A stretch of DNA of 64,000 nucleotides from Prionace glauca (GCA_037974335.1 CM075760.1:59650515-59714514); one strand, 5' to 3'; counted from the first letter of the stretch, positions 12,131 to 22,775 are shown. Numbers and translations are program-made. Notes: generated from the sequence alone by a model not told the origin.

Positions 12131-12550
12131 GTACTAAATGGGCGAATTAGATATCATTAGACAGGGATGTACAACGCGATTGACTGAGAAATGTGTCAGG
12201 AATTATTATTGATATATGTTGACAGAATGTAATTGGTTTTAATCTAGTATGAGGTGGGAATGATCGGTAAGAACATCTATAATTGATCTGTTATTGACTG
12301 CACACGTTAGATTCACAGGAAAAGTCCTGCCGCTCTATTCCAGAACTACTTAACCCTGTTGGTGATCTCCCAGCAGCTGTATATTTTGTTTTTGTTTTCA
12401 ATTATTGTTACCCCCTCACACAGAGATATCTGTCTCGTGAGTTTTATATTGTCTATAGTTAAAGACAATCTCAAATTGTCAAATTACCCACAACACTAGT
12501 CATAATTTAGAAAATTGTAATTGATTATGTGTTTAAGTGAAACGCACCTC
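12130..12550. repeat. Duplicated block, copy 2, with RSS-like element
   Basis: Direct-repeat partner of 9.1-9.9 kb. At 12,387-12,425, read on the minus strand, lies CTCTGTG, exactly 23 bp, then ACAAAAACA. Neither orientation shows a V end (no YYC) or a J core (no FGxG) beside it. It may be a relic of a receptor segment or a chance match kept by duplication. Confidence 0.55.
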
Positions 12551-13080
12551 GATTTCTTCATTTCACGTGATGATTTGCATATCTGTTCTGTATGTTTCCT
12601 CTATCCAGCTGGTGGTTTGCCTGTCTGGGAAGTATTTCATCGGACGACTTAAAGAGAGATACACTCTGATAACCCACGCTACAGCGACACTGATAGCGTT
12701 GCTTTAAGAGGCTGTGTATAGAAAACTATCTTCGGCCACACACTGTCCTGCATTGGCCTCTAATGAAGATGACATTTTGCTGTTTAGGATTGACAAACTC
12801 GTCAGTGACAGACCAGTTTATGCGTGAAATCGCCGCGGCCCTCCTCATTATTCACTCAGGTCTCTGCATTTTATTATGAAAAGGCAGAGATGAATGTGTA
12901 TTTAAACAGATGGGTCACTGGGTGGCAGAGTGGCTCTTTCACGAAAGGGTCTTGAGTTCAACCACATCCCACACATGACTGGGAAAATTCCTGCCTGGGA
13001 AAGAGGGGAACCATATAGTAGGGAAAATGGGGCGGTGTTGATGGGTTTTGAAGAGAAAGGAATGAATCCAAGCCAGAGTT
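12550..13080. other. Non-coding stretch with an octamer
   Basis: An exact Ig octamer, ATTTGCAT, lies at 12,573-12,580. It is the type of element used in Ig promoters and enhancers. I see no leader or V exon near it on either strand, so its role is open. Confidence 0.35.
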
Positions 13081-13100
13081 GGTTAAAATTTCAATCAATA

Positions 13101-13106
13101 TTTATT
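13101..13106 (-). terminator. Poly(A) signal of the membrane-form Ig transcript
   Basis: AATAAA on the minus strand, about 440 nt beyond the last coding codon at 13,548. It would end the transcript that contains the transmembrane exons. Assignment rests on position only. Confidence 0.5.
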
Positions 13107-13556
13107 TTTAAAAATCAGAGAATATTTTACAGCGACATTTGTTTTAAGTTAGAAAAGCGAACATAACTATCGAGCTTCACATTGAGAACAGAACACATGC
13201 ACATGGAATCCATCAATATTTGTACATCTGATACATACACCAGAAACAGAAAACAGGATCTTAATAGAAAGAGGAATTATCAGATGCGAATGAGGAATGA
13301 GAAAAGTTTCTTAATTATGCATTGCATTAAAACTATTAACCACAATTACATTATAACAAAAATGCCTCGTACATTTCACACTGAAAACTGAAAAAATGTC
13401 TATCATTACCTCAGTTACAGATTCAGAATGACAACCTGAGAATTTTTTTTTACTGATAGAGTCACTGAGAGCAGATATTGTATCTGTGTCATCCAGAGAT
13501 TTTGATAATCATCTGTGGTAAATCTACTGCGTTCAAAATTCAACTCATTACTTGAT
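13107..13556 (-). CDS. IGHM: IgM-type heavy chain last exon (TM2) with 3' UTR
   Basis: The coding part is only ATC AAG TAA at 13,556-13,548, directly after a TTTTACAG acceptor. It completes the cytoplasmic tail as ...VTLVKIK, matching the very short Lys-rich tail of IgM (usually VK at the end). The rest, to the AATAAA at 13,106, would be 3' UTR. Spacing to the TM1 exon is 139 bp and the splice phase fits. The short coding segment alone would mean nothing; it is convincing because TM1 precedes it. Confidence 0.7.
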
Positions 13557-13695
13557 CTGTAAAATAAAGATATAATAATGCAGCAGATGTTTATGATGCG
13601 GGATATTAATGTTAGAGTTTTTAATCAGTGAAACATTGAGAGATTTTCAAATCCATTCTGCCAGTTTGAAATGTGAATGAATTGAATCATCTCAC

Positions 13696-13823
13696 CTTCA
13701 CCAGAGTGACTGCAGTGCTGTAGAAAATGGTCAAGAAGAACAGGACGATGAATGTGGAAGCGGTTGTCCAGATGTTGTTGTTATCATCCTCATTATCTTC
13801 AATCCAAATGTGATCGGTGAAGT
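13696..13823 (-). CDS. IGHM: IgM-type heavy chain transmembrane exon (TM1)
   Basis: A 128-nt exon after a CTCCTAG acceptor and before an AAG|GTGAGA donor. With the G supplied by CH4 it reads as 43 codons: an acidic, Asn-rich connecting peptide ([13 protein letters not shown]) and then the transmembrane helix [20 protein letters not shown] ending VTLVK. WTTAST...FYST is the hallmark of IgM membrane exons; it anchors the B-cell receptor and includes the polar Thr/Ser face that contacts Ig-alpha/beta. There are no stops and both splice sites are canonical. The next exon at 13,556 completes the tail. IgW or another heavy-chain isotype is the alternative; a TCR constant is excluded because TCR helices carry Lys/Arg. 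Confidence 0.88.
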
Positions 13824-14279
13824 CTAGGAGATAGAGACCAGGAAATGAAATTAGGTTACTTTATTGATCCAGGGAATTTTATGGTTATTTTTCTTTCTCC
13901 GTTCTCCTTCATAAGCTATTAATGTATTATCTATATAATTTTCAATATATATCTACTCATAAGTTCAGGACATTCAGTAGCCGATCTCCATAATTATTTT
14001 CACACATGATCTTTCTTTACATTCCTTGGACAGTCCATGTCAGAAGCAATGAAGATGGTTTCTTGAGTGTCTGTTCATTTTTGAACACTTCATAGCATTG
14101 AACAATGTTATTACTGATATGGAGGAGCGTTCACTGATCAATGATTGTTTTCACAGATGGTTACTGATCTGTAAACTGTGAATGCTGCTGTTTAAGAGCC
14201 GGGACGCACTTTCCGATCTTTTTTCATTGATGGTGGAAATGCTTAGTAGATCATGAGTTTAAATTCAGTTTCTCAACGT

Positions 14280-15800
14280 GTTTATCGATGCAATTTGTGT
14301 TTGTGTGTATATGCATGCGCATCTCGTGGTCTCCATTAACCTTTGGTCTGCGTCAATGTGGTTCATGAGGGTTAATGAACGTATTCATTTGCTTGCGCTT
14401 GTTGACTTGTGTTGTTGTGTGTCTGCGTCTGTGTATATTTTATTCGGCTGACATTGTAGATGCATGCCGCTCATTGTGTGAAGTCTACACATATTTACTA
14501 ATGCCACTCACAATGTGTGCATGTGCTCATGCCTATTTTAATATGTTAATTTCTGTCACACGAGGATTGTTTCCTTCCCATTCTGTGTGAGTCTGTTCCT
14601 CCGTCTTTTTGTGCACATATCCTTTAACATGTTAGTGTCTGTATATCCGTGTTGATAGTTCTACATAACGATGTGTTGATGTATGTTTGTGTTTCTGTGT
14701 GTAGCAATGCCTGCTATAGTGTTCTGTTCTATATGAGCATGTAATGTTTTTCATGTAAAAATATGACGCTCTGGCCATCTGTGTGCAGTCTGGTAATGTG
14801 CTTATATGTATTTTCCATGTTCTAGGGTTAATGTGTAGAATATTACGTGTCTCTGTATCCATATTCCTGTCAGTGATAACATATATTGGTCTGAGTGTAT
14901 GTACGTGTTTGTGTATGAATGTAGACCTGCATGCATGTGCTTCTGTCTGTAATGCGAATACGCATGTATCTGTTTGAGCTTGGATCTGTGTACCTATTTA
15001 CATATGTTTATGCGTGTGTTGTACTTGTGTGTTTGCATTTCCATGTGTGTGTGTGTGTGTGTGTGTGTTGTGTGTGTGTGTCTGTGCATATTTCATTATT
15101 TACGTGCATGTTGTTTTTTTCTGCCTGTTTGTACATGTGCATGTTAATGAGTGCATGTGCGTGTGTATGTGTGTGTGTGAGTATGTGTGTGTATGGGTGT
15201 GTGAGTGTGTGTGTTTAAGTGTGTATGTGTGCGTGTGAATGTGAGTGTTTGTGTGTGTGTGTGTGTGTGGTGAGAGAGAGAATGAATGTATTTGTGCCTC
15301 TGTACATTAGTGCATGGAAGTATTTGTGTCTGTGCATATTTGTGTCTGTGTGTATTTTTGTTCGCGTAGTGTTGCCCATGAATGTATTTGCGTGATCGTG
15401 TTTGTTTTTGTTCGTTTGTGTATATCTTGCATGAAGTTATGGTGTATGAATGCATATTTGTATGCATGCATATTTCTCTGTGGTTTTGTGTATGTATTTA
15501 TGTGTGTTGTGCACTTGTGTGCTTTTGTGTTTGCATTTGAATTTGTTTGTCCGTTTTTCAGTATATGTATGTGTGCCTGTGGGGGTGGGGAGAAGATGTG
15601 CATGCGATTGTGTATATTTACTTGTGGCTTTCTGTATGTGTGTGCATATTTGTGTGTGTATTTATGCATTTGTGTTGACATGTATGTGTGTGTGTGTTTG
15701 CGTGTGTGTGTGTGTGTGCGCGCGCACACACACATCTATGTGCGTCCTTATACTTGTGGCACTTCTGTGCAGTGCTGTCAGTGTGTGTATTTTTTTTAAC
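14280..15800. repeat. TG-rich microsatellite tract inside the CH4-TM1 intron
   Basis: About 1.5 kb is dominated by TG/TATG/TGTGCAT words with pure (TG)n runs at about 15,042-15,090, 15,160-15,275 and 15,685-15,719. The last run turns directly into (CG)(CA)n at 15,718-15,733. Long Cys/Val-rich and His/Thr-rich frames on the two strands come only from the repeat. It lies inside the roughly 3.0 kb intron between the Ig CH4 and TM1 exons. Confidence 0.85.
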
Positions 15801-16830
15801 CGTTACTCCAAGTTTTACTGCAATCATTAACTGAATTTGATCCAAACAATACGAACAATGGACTATATCGTCAGTGTTTGTCGCATGAATTCCGTGAGTG
15901 CCACGGTGACATCAGGAGAGCGAATGAAATAACTCATTTATGCATCTCTGAAACCCAGGGACAGACAAGTGAGGATTCTATTATTTGTTTAAACTTGTGT
16001 CATGGGAAATGTATGCCAGCACATGATTAACAGGAACAAGAGTATTGAATCATGTTTAAATTTTGTTGCATGTGTATATATGTATTACAACGATTAAGGT
16101 AATTCAACACCTGGAGCAAGTAAACCGGAAACTAATTTGTAAATTTGTACTGTTGGCAACCTTATAGTAGATAGCCGTTCATTTCCAAACACAGTACTTG
16201 GGGACAGGGAGGAGAGTGAACTCAGAGTATCCCTCTCTCTACCTAGTGAAGCAATGTCCCTGATGGTTCTAACCACTGAGGAAGTGGAGGTACAATTGAT
16301 TAAAAGTTCCTCCTCTTTTCATTGAGGAAGTTTTGGTACATGGGTTAGCTACTGCTCCTCCCCTCTCGTGTTGGGTTAGTAGGAATCCAGGATGTTAACG
16401 ATTTCATTCTCCCTCAATCCGATCGGGGTATTATTTCTCCATGTTTTTGTGTGACCCTCACTTAAGCTCCCAGTGCAGCAGCTTAAAGCTGACATCAAAA
16501 GGAAAAACATGAACAATGCGAGAAGCAAGGACACAGAGATCTAAATTTTGTGTTTGTGTGTCAGAAATGTTAACATTGACAGATTTTTTTTCCCTCAGCG
16601 GGAGGAAAGATGCTGAAGATATTTTGCGGTGTCCTGTAATGAATGTGCTCTACTCTATCCCTAACCCAGTGTGTGTCTCCGCTGGGAGCACTGGTTCAAG
16701 AATGTTGGGACAGAGACCTGAAAATATCTGACTTAAACCAAAGATATTTAATGGAAGTAAAACTGAAAAAACAACCAATTAAACAATTGGGTATTTCATT
16801 TATCGTTAGAGGAAAATGTTATTCTTATTT
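15800..16830. other. Remainder of the CH4-TM1 intron, no feature seen
   Basis: Non-coding on both strands. I see no repeat family, splice-flanked exon or RSS in it. Confidence 0.4.
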
Positions 16831-16836
16831 TTTATT
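16831..16836 (-). terminator. Poly(A) signal of the secreted-form Ig transcript
   Basis: AATAAA on the minus strand, about 28 nt after the secretory stop codon at 16,864. This is the usual position of the mu-secreted poly(A) site, upstream of the membrane exons. Competition between this site and CH4-to-TM1 splicing would set secreted versus membrane IgM. Confidence 0.6.
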
Positions 16837-16863
16837 GAAGTTTTTAATGGAAGTGAGTGATTC

Positions 16864-17255
16864 TCACTGACATGAATTAACGGTGTCCATCAGCGCAAGG
16901 GAAATGTTCACAAAACCGGTTTACCGCTGGATTTGTCAACTGTTCTGTTGATGATCTTCAAGGGGATGGCTTCATGTACCCACCACACAGGAGTAAGAAG
17001 CGCCGCTGGACCAGTCCTCTGCTGCAATGGATAACAGGTTGTACATGAAGAAGGAGCTATCGCCGTTCTCCGCCACCACCTCGGTGTTCCTGTAGTTCCC
17101 GGGATTCACCGGCTTGTCGTTGACGGTCCACTTGACGAAGATCTCTCGGGGGGAGAAACCTCTCACTAAGCAGCTGAGGGAGACGAATCTCTGAGCGGAG
17201 ACTTCTTCTGCCGAGGGCAGGAGGACAGAGACGACCGGTTCCCGTGGATTTGGAT
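16864..17255 (-). CDS. IGHM: IgM-type heavy chain CH4 domain plus secretory tail (two 1-bp indels)
   Basis: The exon starts after a TTTTCTGCAG acceptor. It encodes a C1-set domain: [34 protein letters not shown] (first Cys and core Trp), [20 protein letters not shown], then YSCVVG with the second Cys. The following [18 protein letters not shown] block is present but shifted by one inserted base at 16,977. A second shift, consistent with one T missing from the run at 16,911-16,914, restores the tail [14 protein letters not shown] with its N-glycan site and penultimate Cys used in IgM polymers. The internal donor AGCG|GTAAAC at 16,925/16,924 splices in phase to TM1. Family match to shark IgM CH4 is strong. 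Upstream CH1-CH3 are not visible. It could be a recent pseudogene, or the indels could be assembly errors. Confidence 0.85.
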
Positions 17256-17279
17256 CTGCAGAAAATGTACAATAAATGT

Positions 17280-17720
17280 CAATAAACTGGAGAATTCTGG
17301 AGACAATGAAACCACTGGTGAGATATCAGGAAAGTGTGCTTCTTTTTTGATTTTAAATGCTTCCATTTTTGACTTCCAGCTTGGAGGAGAGGTGAACACA
17401 ATTGTTTCCTAACTCAGAGGGGCGTAAGTTTCAGAAAGTTTATAGGACAGATCAGGCCATTCGGCCCAACTAATCTACTTTCCTTTTTGGTTTCCAAGTT
17501 TTGATGCGCCACATCAGACTCCACCCTTTTTCTTCGATCTAAACACAGTAACATCGCCTTCAGTTCACTTTTCACTCATCAACACATCAAACTTCCCCGT
17601 AAAAATATCGATCGGCCCAGAGTCTTTTAGTTGTAGTTTTTCCATTCACGGGAGACCATTAATGCACTGAATATTAAATATTGACTATACACTTCCACTG
17701 GAGATAGACACAGTGATGCA
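17280..17720. other. Intron-like sequence 5' of CH4
   Basis: Non-coding on the minus strand. There is no C1-set Cys/Trp pattern, so the expected CH3 exon is not directly adjacent to CH4. Confidence 0.4.
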
Positions 17721-17724
17721 TTTA

Positions 17725-18105
17725 CATAGAAACATAGAACAGTAACGCACAGTAGAGGCCCTTCGGCCCACAATGTTGTGCTGAGCTATGTCCAAACCCA
17801 AGATCAAGCTATCCCACTATCTATCATTCTGGAGTGCTCCATGTGCCTATCCAATAACCGTTTGAATGTTCCTAAAGTGTCCGACTCCACTATCACAGGT
17901 GGCAGTGTCTCTGTTCGAATTATGCCGGTATTACTAAACGATTCTGCGAGAAGAAGAGAAAATGTGTTGAGATAAAAGCATTGCTATTATGCAGGATCCA
18001 GAAATGGGCAGTATTAGATCGACAGTGTTTAGTTGGTGCAGTCTTGTAGGGCCGAAAGGCCTTTTCCTGCGCTGTAATTTTCTTTGGTTTTTGTTGTTGT
18101 TGACA
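17725..18105. mobile_element. CR1-type 3' end fragments, facing pair
   Basis: 17,725-17,960 reads on the minus strand as a CR1-like 3' end (ACAGTAACGCACAGTAGAGG complement and the region before it). 17,985-18,100 reads on the plus strand as a similar terminus (GGGCCGAAAGGCC...GCTGTAATTTTC). Both are old and 5' truncated. Confidence 0.55.
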
Positions 18106-18249
18106 GTGCTGCTACACACGACTTGGTGTCCAATTTCAATGCAGACAGCAGAAGTAGATTTTAGATATCGCTTCTTTTTTCCAGTGTCCAAAACCTCATA
18201 GAGTTTGCGCTTGGATAAGGATGCAGAGAACTGTGTTCTCCCAACCACT

Positions 18250-18680
18250 TTCATCATTACTGGCATTGAACAATACAGTAAAAACTGAAACCACGTCCAA
18301 TGCAATATAATTGTGGACACGGTCAATTGCAAATATAAGACTGCATCTGGTTTAAAACAAGCAGAGACAGGTCTAAATTAATATAAACAGAGACAACACC
18401 TAGCTTAAAATAAACAGAAACATGGTGACATGTAATATAAACAGGGACAGCGTCCAATTTAGTACAAACAGATAAAACATCTAGTTTAACATGAATAGAG
18501 ACAGGCAATATACATTTCTACGTGCAATATATTAAGAGTTTGGGTCTAGTGAAAACTAAACAAAGCCATGGCCTCATAATAGAAGCTGACACGAGGTACG
18601 TGTACTGTAATATAAAGAGACTAGTTCAATCCCCATGAAATTTGTAGAGATGGCCGTCCCATCAAAAATTTACAGGACAG
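18250..18680. repeat. Degenerate 27-bp tandem repeat
   Basis: Successive units of 27 bp start AACAGAGACA or close variants and end AATATA/AAAATA. The clearest four run from about 18,386 to 18,493. Flanking units are more diverged. The array lies 1.0-1.4 kb upstream, on the minus strand, of the Ig CH4 exon. Confidence 0.7.
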
Positions 18681-18699
18681 GAGTAACATAGGGTTACCT

Positions 18700-19260
18700 G
18701 AAGAATGCAAAGTTTCCTCTGCATTGCCAAATTAAACACTCCCAAGGAAGGACTAGCATGATTTAGATACAAAGTGAATCTCCCTCTATACTTTCCAAAT
18801 CAAACATTCCGAGAACAGTATACTGTCTAGAAACAAAATGAAACTCCCTGTACAAGACTGCTCAAACAAAAAGGAGGCAGAAAGCACATGGACTCTCTTC
18901 TACGTAAAACCCCTTCTTCACTCTTCCTTCAGAGATTCGGGAGGCAGGTTTAAATTAGTGTTCGGTATAGGGGAAAGAACCGTCTACACCGTTCCACAAA
19001 ACACACCCACGTCAGTTACAGCAGAGATTAAATACGGATTAAATCTTCCTTGACAAAGTCAAATCAAACATTCATAAGACAAGTACAGTGAGTTTAGATC
19101 CAGAGTAAATATTCCTCGTCACTTTCTCGTCAAATATTCTAAGGACAGGTATAGCACCGGCTAAGTATAAGGGACGATCTTTCGGTAGTGCCACATCGAA
19201 TCCTTATCACTAGCTACAGCCGAGGTTAGATACAGAAGAAAATATATCGAGCATTTCAAG
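18700..19260. repeat. Degenerate tandem repeat, about 65-70 bp unit
   Basis: Units contain a CTTCC/CTCCC...CAAATCAAACATTC core, an AGNACAGTNTA middle and a TTAGATACAGA-like end, at about 18,715, 18,780, 19,045, 19,110 and 19,180. Units are only moderately alike. No coding frame. Confidence 0.6.
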
Positions 19261-19473
19261 ACCAAAGAATGCTCAAGAGATCTTTGAGAGTAAATCTCAC
19301 TGACGGATTCCAGATAATTGAATTACATTCTTTTAGAATCCTATAACTCTGGCTGAGAGAATAGATTAGGCAGACACTGAATTTATGCTGTGGCGTGAAG
19401 ATGATGAACCATCGTGGAGAGACAAAACACAGAACCAGACAGGAGAAAGACAGGGAAAGAGATGAAACACAGG

Positions 19474-20735
19474 ATATGAGGATGTGTCTAGGGCAGTGGA
19501 TAGAGGAGAGCCGGTGGATGTGGTCTTTCTGGATTTTCAGAAGGCGTTTGACAAGGTACCTCACAAGAGGTTATTGCAGAAGGTCAGGGGACATGGAGTT
19601 GGGGGTAGGGTGTTAGCGTGGATAGAGGATTGGTTGTCAAATAGGAGGCAGAGAGTGGGGGTCAATGGATGCTATTCGGATTGGCGGTTGGTGACTAGTG
19701 GGGTGCCCCAGGGGTCGGTGCTGGCGCCTCAGCTATTTACCATTTATATAGATGATCTGGAGGAGGGAACCGAGTGCAGGGTGTCGAAATTTGCTGATGA
19801 CATCAAGATTGGGGGAAAGGCAAATTGTGCGGAGGGTGTGGAGAGTCTGCAGAAGGATCTAGATAGGCTGGGCGAATGGGCCAGGAAATGGCAAATGGAA
19901 TTTAATGTTGGCAAGTGTGAGGTGGTCCACTTTGGTAGGAGGAATGGTAGGAAGGACTATTACTTACGGGGCGAAAAACTGCAGCAGGCGACGGTGCAGA
20001 GGGACCTCGGGGTCCTTGTGCATGAGTCGCAAAAACCCAGCTTGCAGGTGCAGCAGGTGGTCAGGAAGGCGAATGGGATGCTGGCCTTCATAGCGAGGGG
20101 GATTGAATATAAAAGTAGGGAGGTCTTGCTGCAGCTGTATAGGGCATTGGTGAGGCCGCAGCTGGAGTACTGTGTGCAGTTTTGGGCGCCGCACCTGCTC
20201 AAGGATATTTTGGCCCTGGAGGGAGTGCAGAGGAGGTTTACTCGGCTGATACCGGAGTTGAGGGGATTGAGCTATGAGGAGAGGCTGAATAAACTAGGCT
20301 TGTACTCGTTAGAGTTTAGAAGAATGAGGGGAGGTCTCATTGAGACGTATAAGATGATGAATGGGATGGATAGGATAGAGGTGGAGAGACTCTTCCCGCT
20401 CAAAAAAGACAGTAGGACTAGGGGGCACAGCCTCAAGATAAAGGGGGGGCGGTTTAGAACAGAGTTGAGGAGGAACTTCTTTACTCAAAGGGTGGTGAAT
20501 CTCTGGAATTCTCTGCCCGTTGAAGTGGTGGAGGCTGCCTCGCTAAATATTTTTAAGAAACGGGTTGATGGGTTTTTGATAAGAGAAGGGATTAAGGGTT
20601 ATGGGGAGAGGGCGGGAAGGTGGAGCTGAGTCACGACAGATCAGCCATGATCTTATTGAATGGCGGGGCAGGCTCGAAGGGCCAGATGGCCTACTCCTGC
20701 TCCTATTTCTTATGTTCTTATGTTCTTATATTTCC
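19474..20735 (+). mobile_element. CR1-type LINE, young 5'-truncated copy
   Basis: An uninterrupted frame from 19,484 to 20,629 (381 codons) encodes RT (LDFQKAFDKVPHKRLLQKV, SGVPQGSVLAPQLFTIYIDD, FADDIKI) and the C-terminal domain. It is nearly the same as 58,619-59,868 base for base and ends in the TTCTTATG 3' repeat. The catalytic FADD is intact here. It starts inside the RT, so it is dead on arrival. It sits 5' (minus strand) of the Ig CH4 exon. Confidence 0.92.
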
Positions 20736-21750
20736 ATGAACAAATTTGCCGTGTCATTATATTTCGGGATCAGAGGGATTATTTCCTAATTCTGAACATA
20801 GATATCATCATGATGTTTTTCCTCACATAACTGATGAATAAATAATATTGAAAAACAATCATTACTGGAATCCGTTGATTGATTTGCATGACTGTCTCTA
20901 TTTCTGTGTTCTGTTCGTGGGGAAATATTTGTTGTGTTTCTGTCAGTCAACAATCTAATTTGGAATTACTATTTTTGTATTTATTTACATAAATACCTCA
21001 CAGTTTACAATGAAATGTTCATGACAGCAAAACCAGATAAACCGTCACTTGTTCATCAGTTTCAACTCAAAATAGCGGTTTATTTTAAGAATTTTAACAG
21101 TTGGTTCAAAATGAATCGAAAATTTTTGAACATTCATTCCACCAGTTATATTTAATTAAAAGAACATGACACATTCCATTTCACAATTAGTTCTGAATGT
21201 TCTGATGTCACAAGTAATAAACCATCTGCGAACAGATAGATATTCCACTGAATGTTAATTTGATTGAGGATTTAATCTGTTTAAACAGACAAGTTAAATT
21301 TGAAAAGACAGATCTGATGTCTGAAGTATTCCTGTCATAAATAGTGATCACATTCACAAGAAGGAAGAACCTCTTAGTGATAACCAGTGTGGTGATAACC
21401 AGTGTGGTTATCACTAAGAGATAAACAGGCGACAGGGAAACGGATTCAATTCCAGCCTTGGGCGAGTGTATGCGATTTTCACACTCTACCCATATCCATG
21501 TGTGAGTTTCCCCCGAGTGCTCCATTTCCTTCCACAGTTCAAGGATGTGAATGTTATGTGGATTGGCTGTGATAATTTGCCTCTTATCCTCCAATGATGT
21601 GCAACGTTGGATCATTGAATCACTACAGTGCTGATTACACTCTTTAGTTAAATTGATGATTATTTTCCTTTCGACTGAGTGTTTTCTGACAGAATTGACA
21701 ACCCCGTGTTTTCGGCATAAAATAACCAGGCTGTAACCTTAAGATCAAAT
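20736..21750. other. AT-rich non-coding stretch with an octamer
   Basis: An ATTTGCAT octamer lies at 20,882-20,889. A short duplication of GATAACCAGTGTGGT occurs at about 21,378-21,407. No exon is seen on either strand, including no CH1-CH3-like pattern on the minus strand. Confidence 0.4.
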
Positions 21751-21754
21751 GACA

Positions 21755-22300
21755 AAGGGCCAGGGTAAGGCCTCTCGAGCCTGCTCTGCCATTCAATGGA
21801 ATCATGGATGTTCCAACATTCCTCACGTAAACTTTATTGCCCTTTCCCCATAATTCTTGATTCACTTACTGATCAAAAATCTATTTATCTCAGCCTTAAA
21901 GATAAACAATGACTTTACCCTCACAGCTCTCTGCAGCAATGAATTCCAAAGATTTACCGCCCTCCGAATGAAGAAATTGTTCCTCATCTCAGTTTTCAAT
22001 TGGCGCCCATTTATTCTGAGACTTTGTCCTCTGGTTCTAGACTCTTCCATTAGGGGAAACATCTTCTCAGTATTTAGCTTGTCAAGCCCCTCAATACTCC
22101 TATATATTTCAATTAAATCACCTCTCATTCTTCTAAATGCCAATGGGCAGAGGGCCAGCCTCTTTATCCTTTTCTCAGAAGACAATCCTTCCATAATGGG
22201 GATCATCCTCGTTAACCTTCTCCGAGCTACCTCCAATGAAATAAATAAGAGGCCCAAAACTGGTTACGGTATTCCACATCTGTTCTCATCAGTATTTTGA
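21755..22300 (-). mobile_element. LINE 3' fragment, old
   Basis: The minus strand encodes a degenerate ORF2 C-terminus (RMRGDLIEIYRSIEGLDKLN, NNFFIRRAVNLWNSL). It is CR1/L2-like but well diverged from the young CR1s. A plus-strand fragment of a similar element follows at about 22,300-22,520. Confidence 0.65.
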
Positions 22301-22542
22301 ATGGGCTGTCATATGAGGAGCGGTTTAGTATCTTGGGCTCATACCCGCTGGGGTACAGAAGAATGAGGGGGAGGGGGGTGATTGAGGCATTTAAATACTC
22401 AACTGGATTGGTAAAGTCAATGTTAACCAAATGTTCCCCTTTCTAGAACAGCCGGGGACAAGAGGTCATTGCTGTAGATAACGGAATTGTTGGAATTGGT
22501 TCCAGAATGGAACAGGTTTTAATGTTGTATATTGTAGTGATT

Positions 22543-22775
22543 TTGCCAACAGGAGAGGGCAAAAGGATTAAGTTCATTATCGGGGCGCATTTCTTTATTG
22601 AGGAATATTTGATTGAAGGAACAAATACGGAAGCAGAAACATCATTTTAACACTGATATCAAACTTATTAATATTTTAAAGATATTCTGTATGTTTTCAA
22701 TGTTGCCGGTACTGTTGTTACGTTACAAATATTCGATAAATAGATCAGTTCATGTTAAACAATTTGAAATTATGG
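22543..22775 (+). repeat. Direct repeat A flanking a V segment
   Basis: 233 bp, about 97% identical to 23,704-23,935 in the same orientation. It begins TTGCCAACAGGAG and ends GAAATTATGG. Between the two copies lie 928 bp holding one V segment. No TG...CA ends, so it does not look like an LTR. Confidence 0.9.

Noticed and set aside
14931-15830. Overlapping Cys/Val-rich and His/Thr-rich open frames on both strands
   Set aside because: They are the translation of TG/CA microsatellite in all frames; no other coding evidence.
13696-17255. TCR delta or alpha constant gene as the identity of the constant exons
   Set aside because: The transmembrane helix lacks the Lys/Arg of TCR chains and carries the WTTAST...FYST pattern of mu; the domain ends in an IgM-type secretory tail with penultimate Cys.
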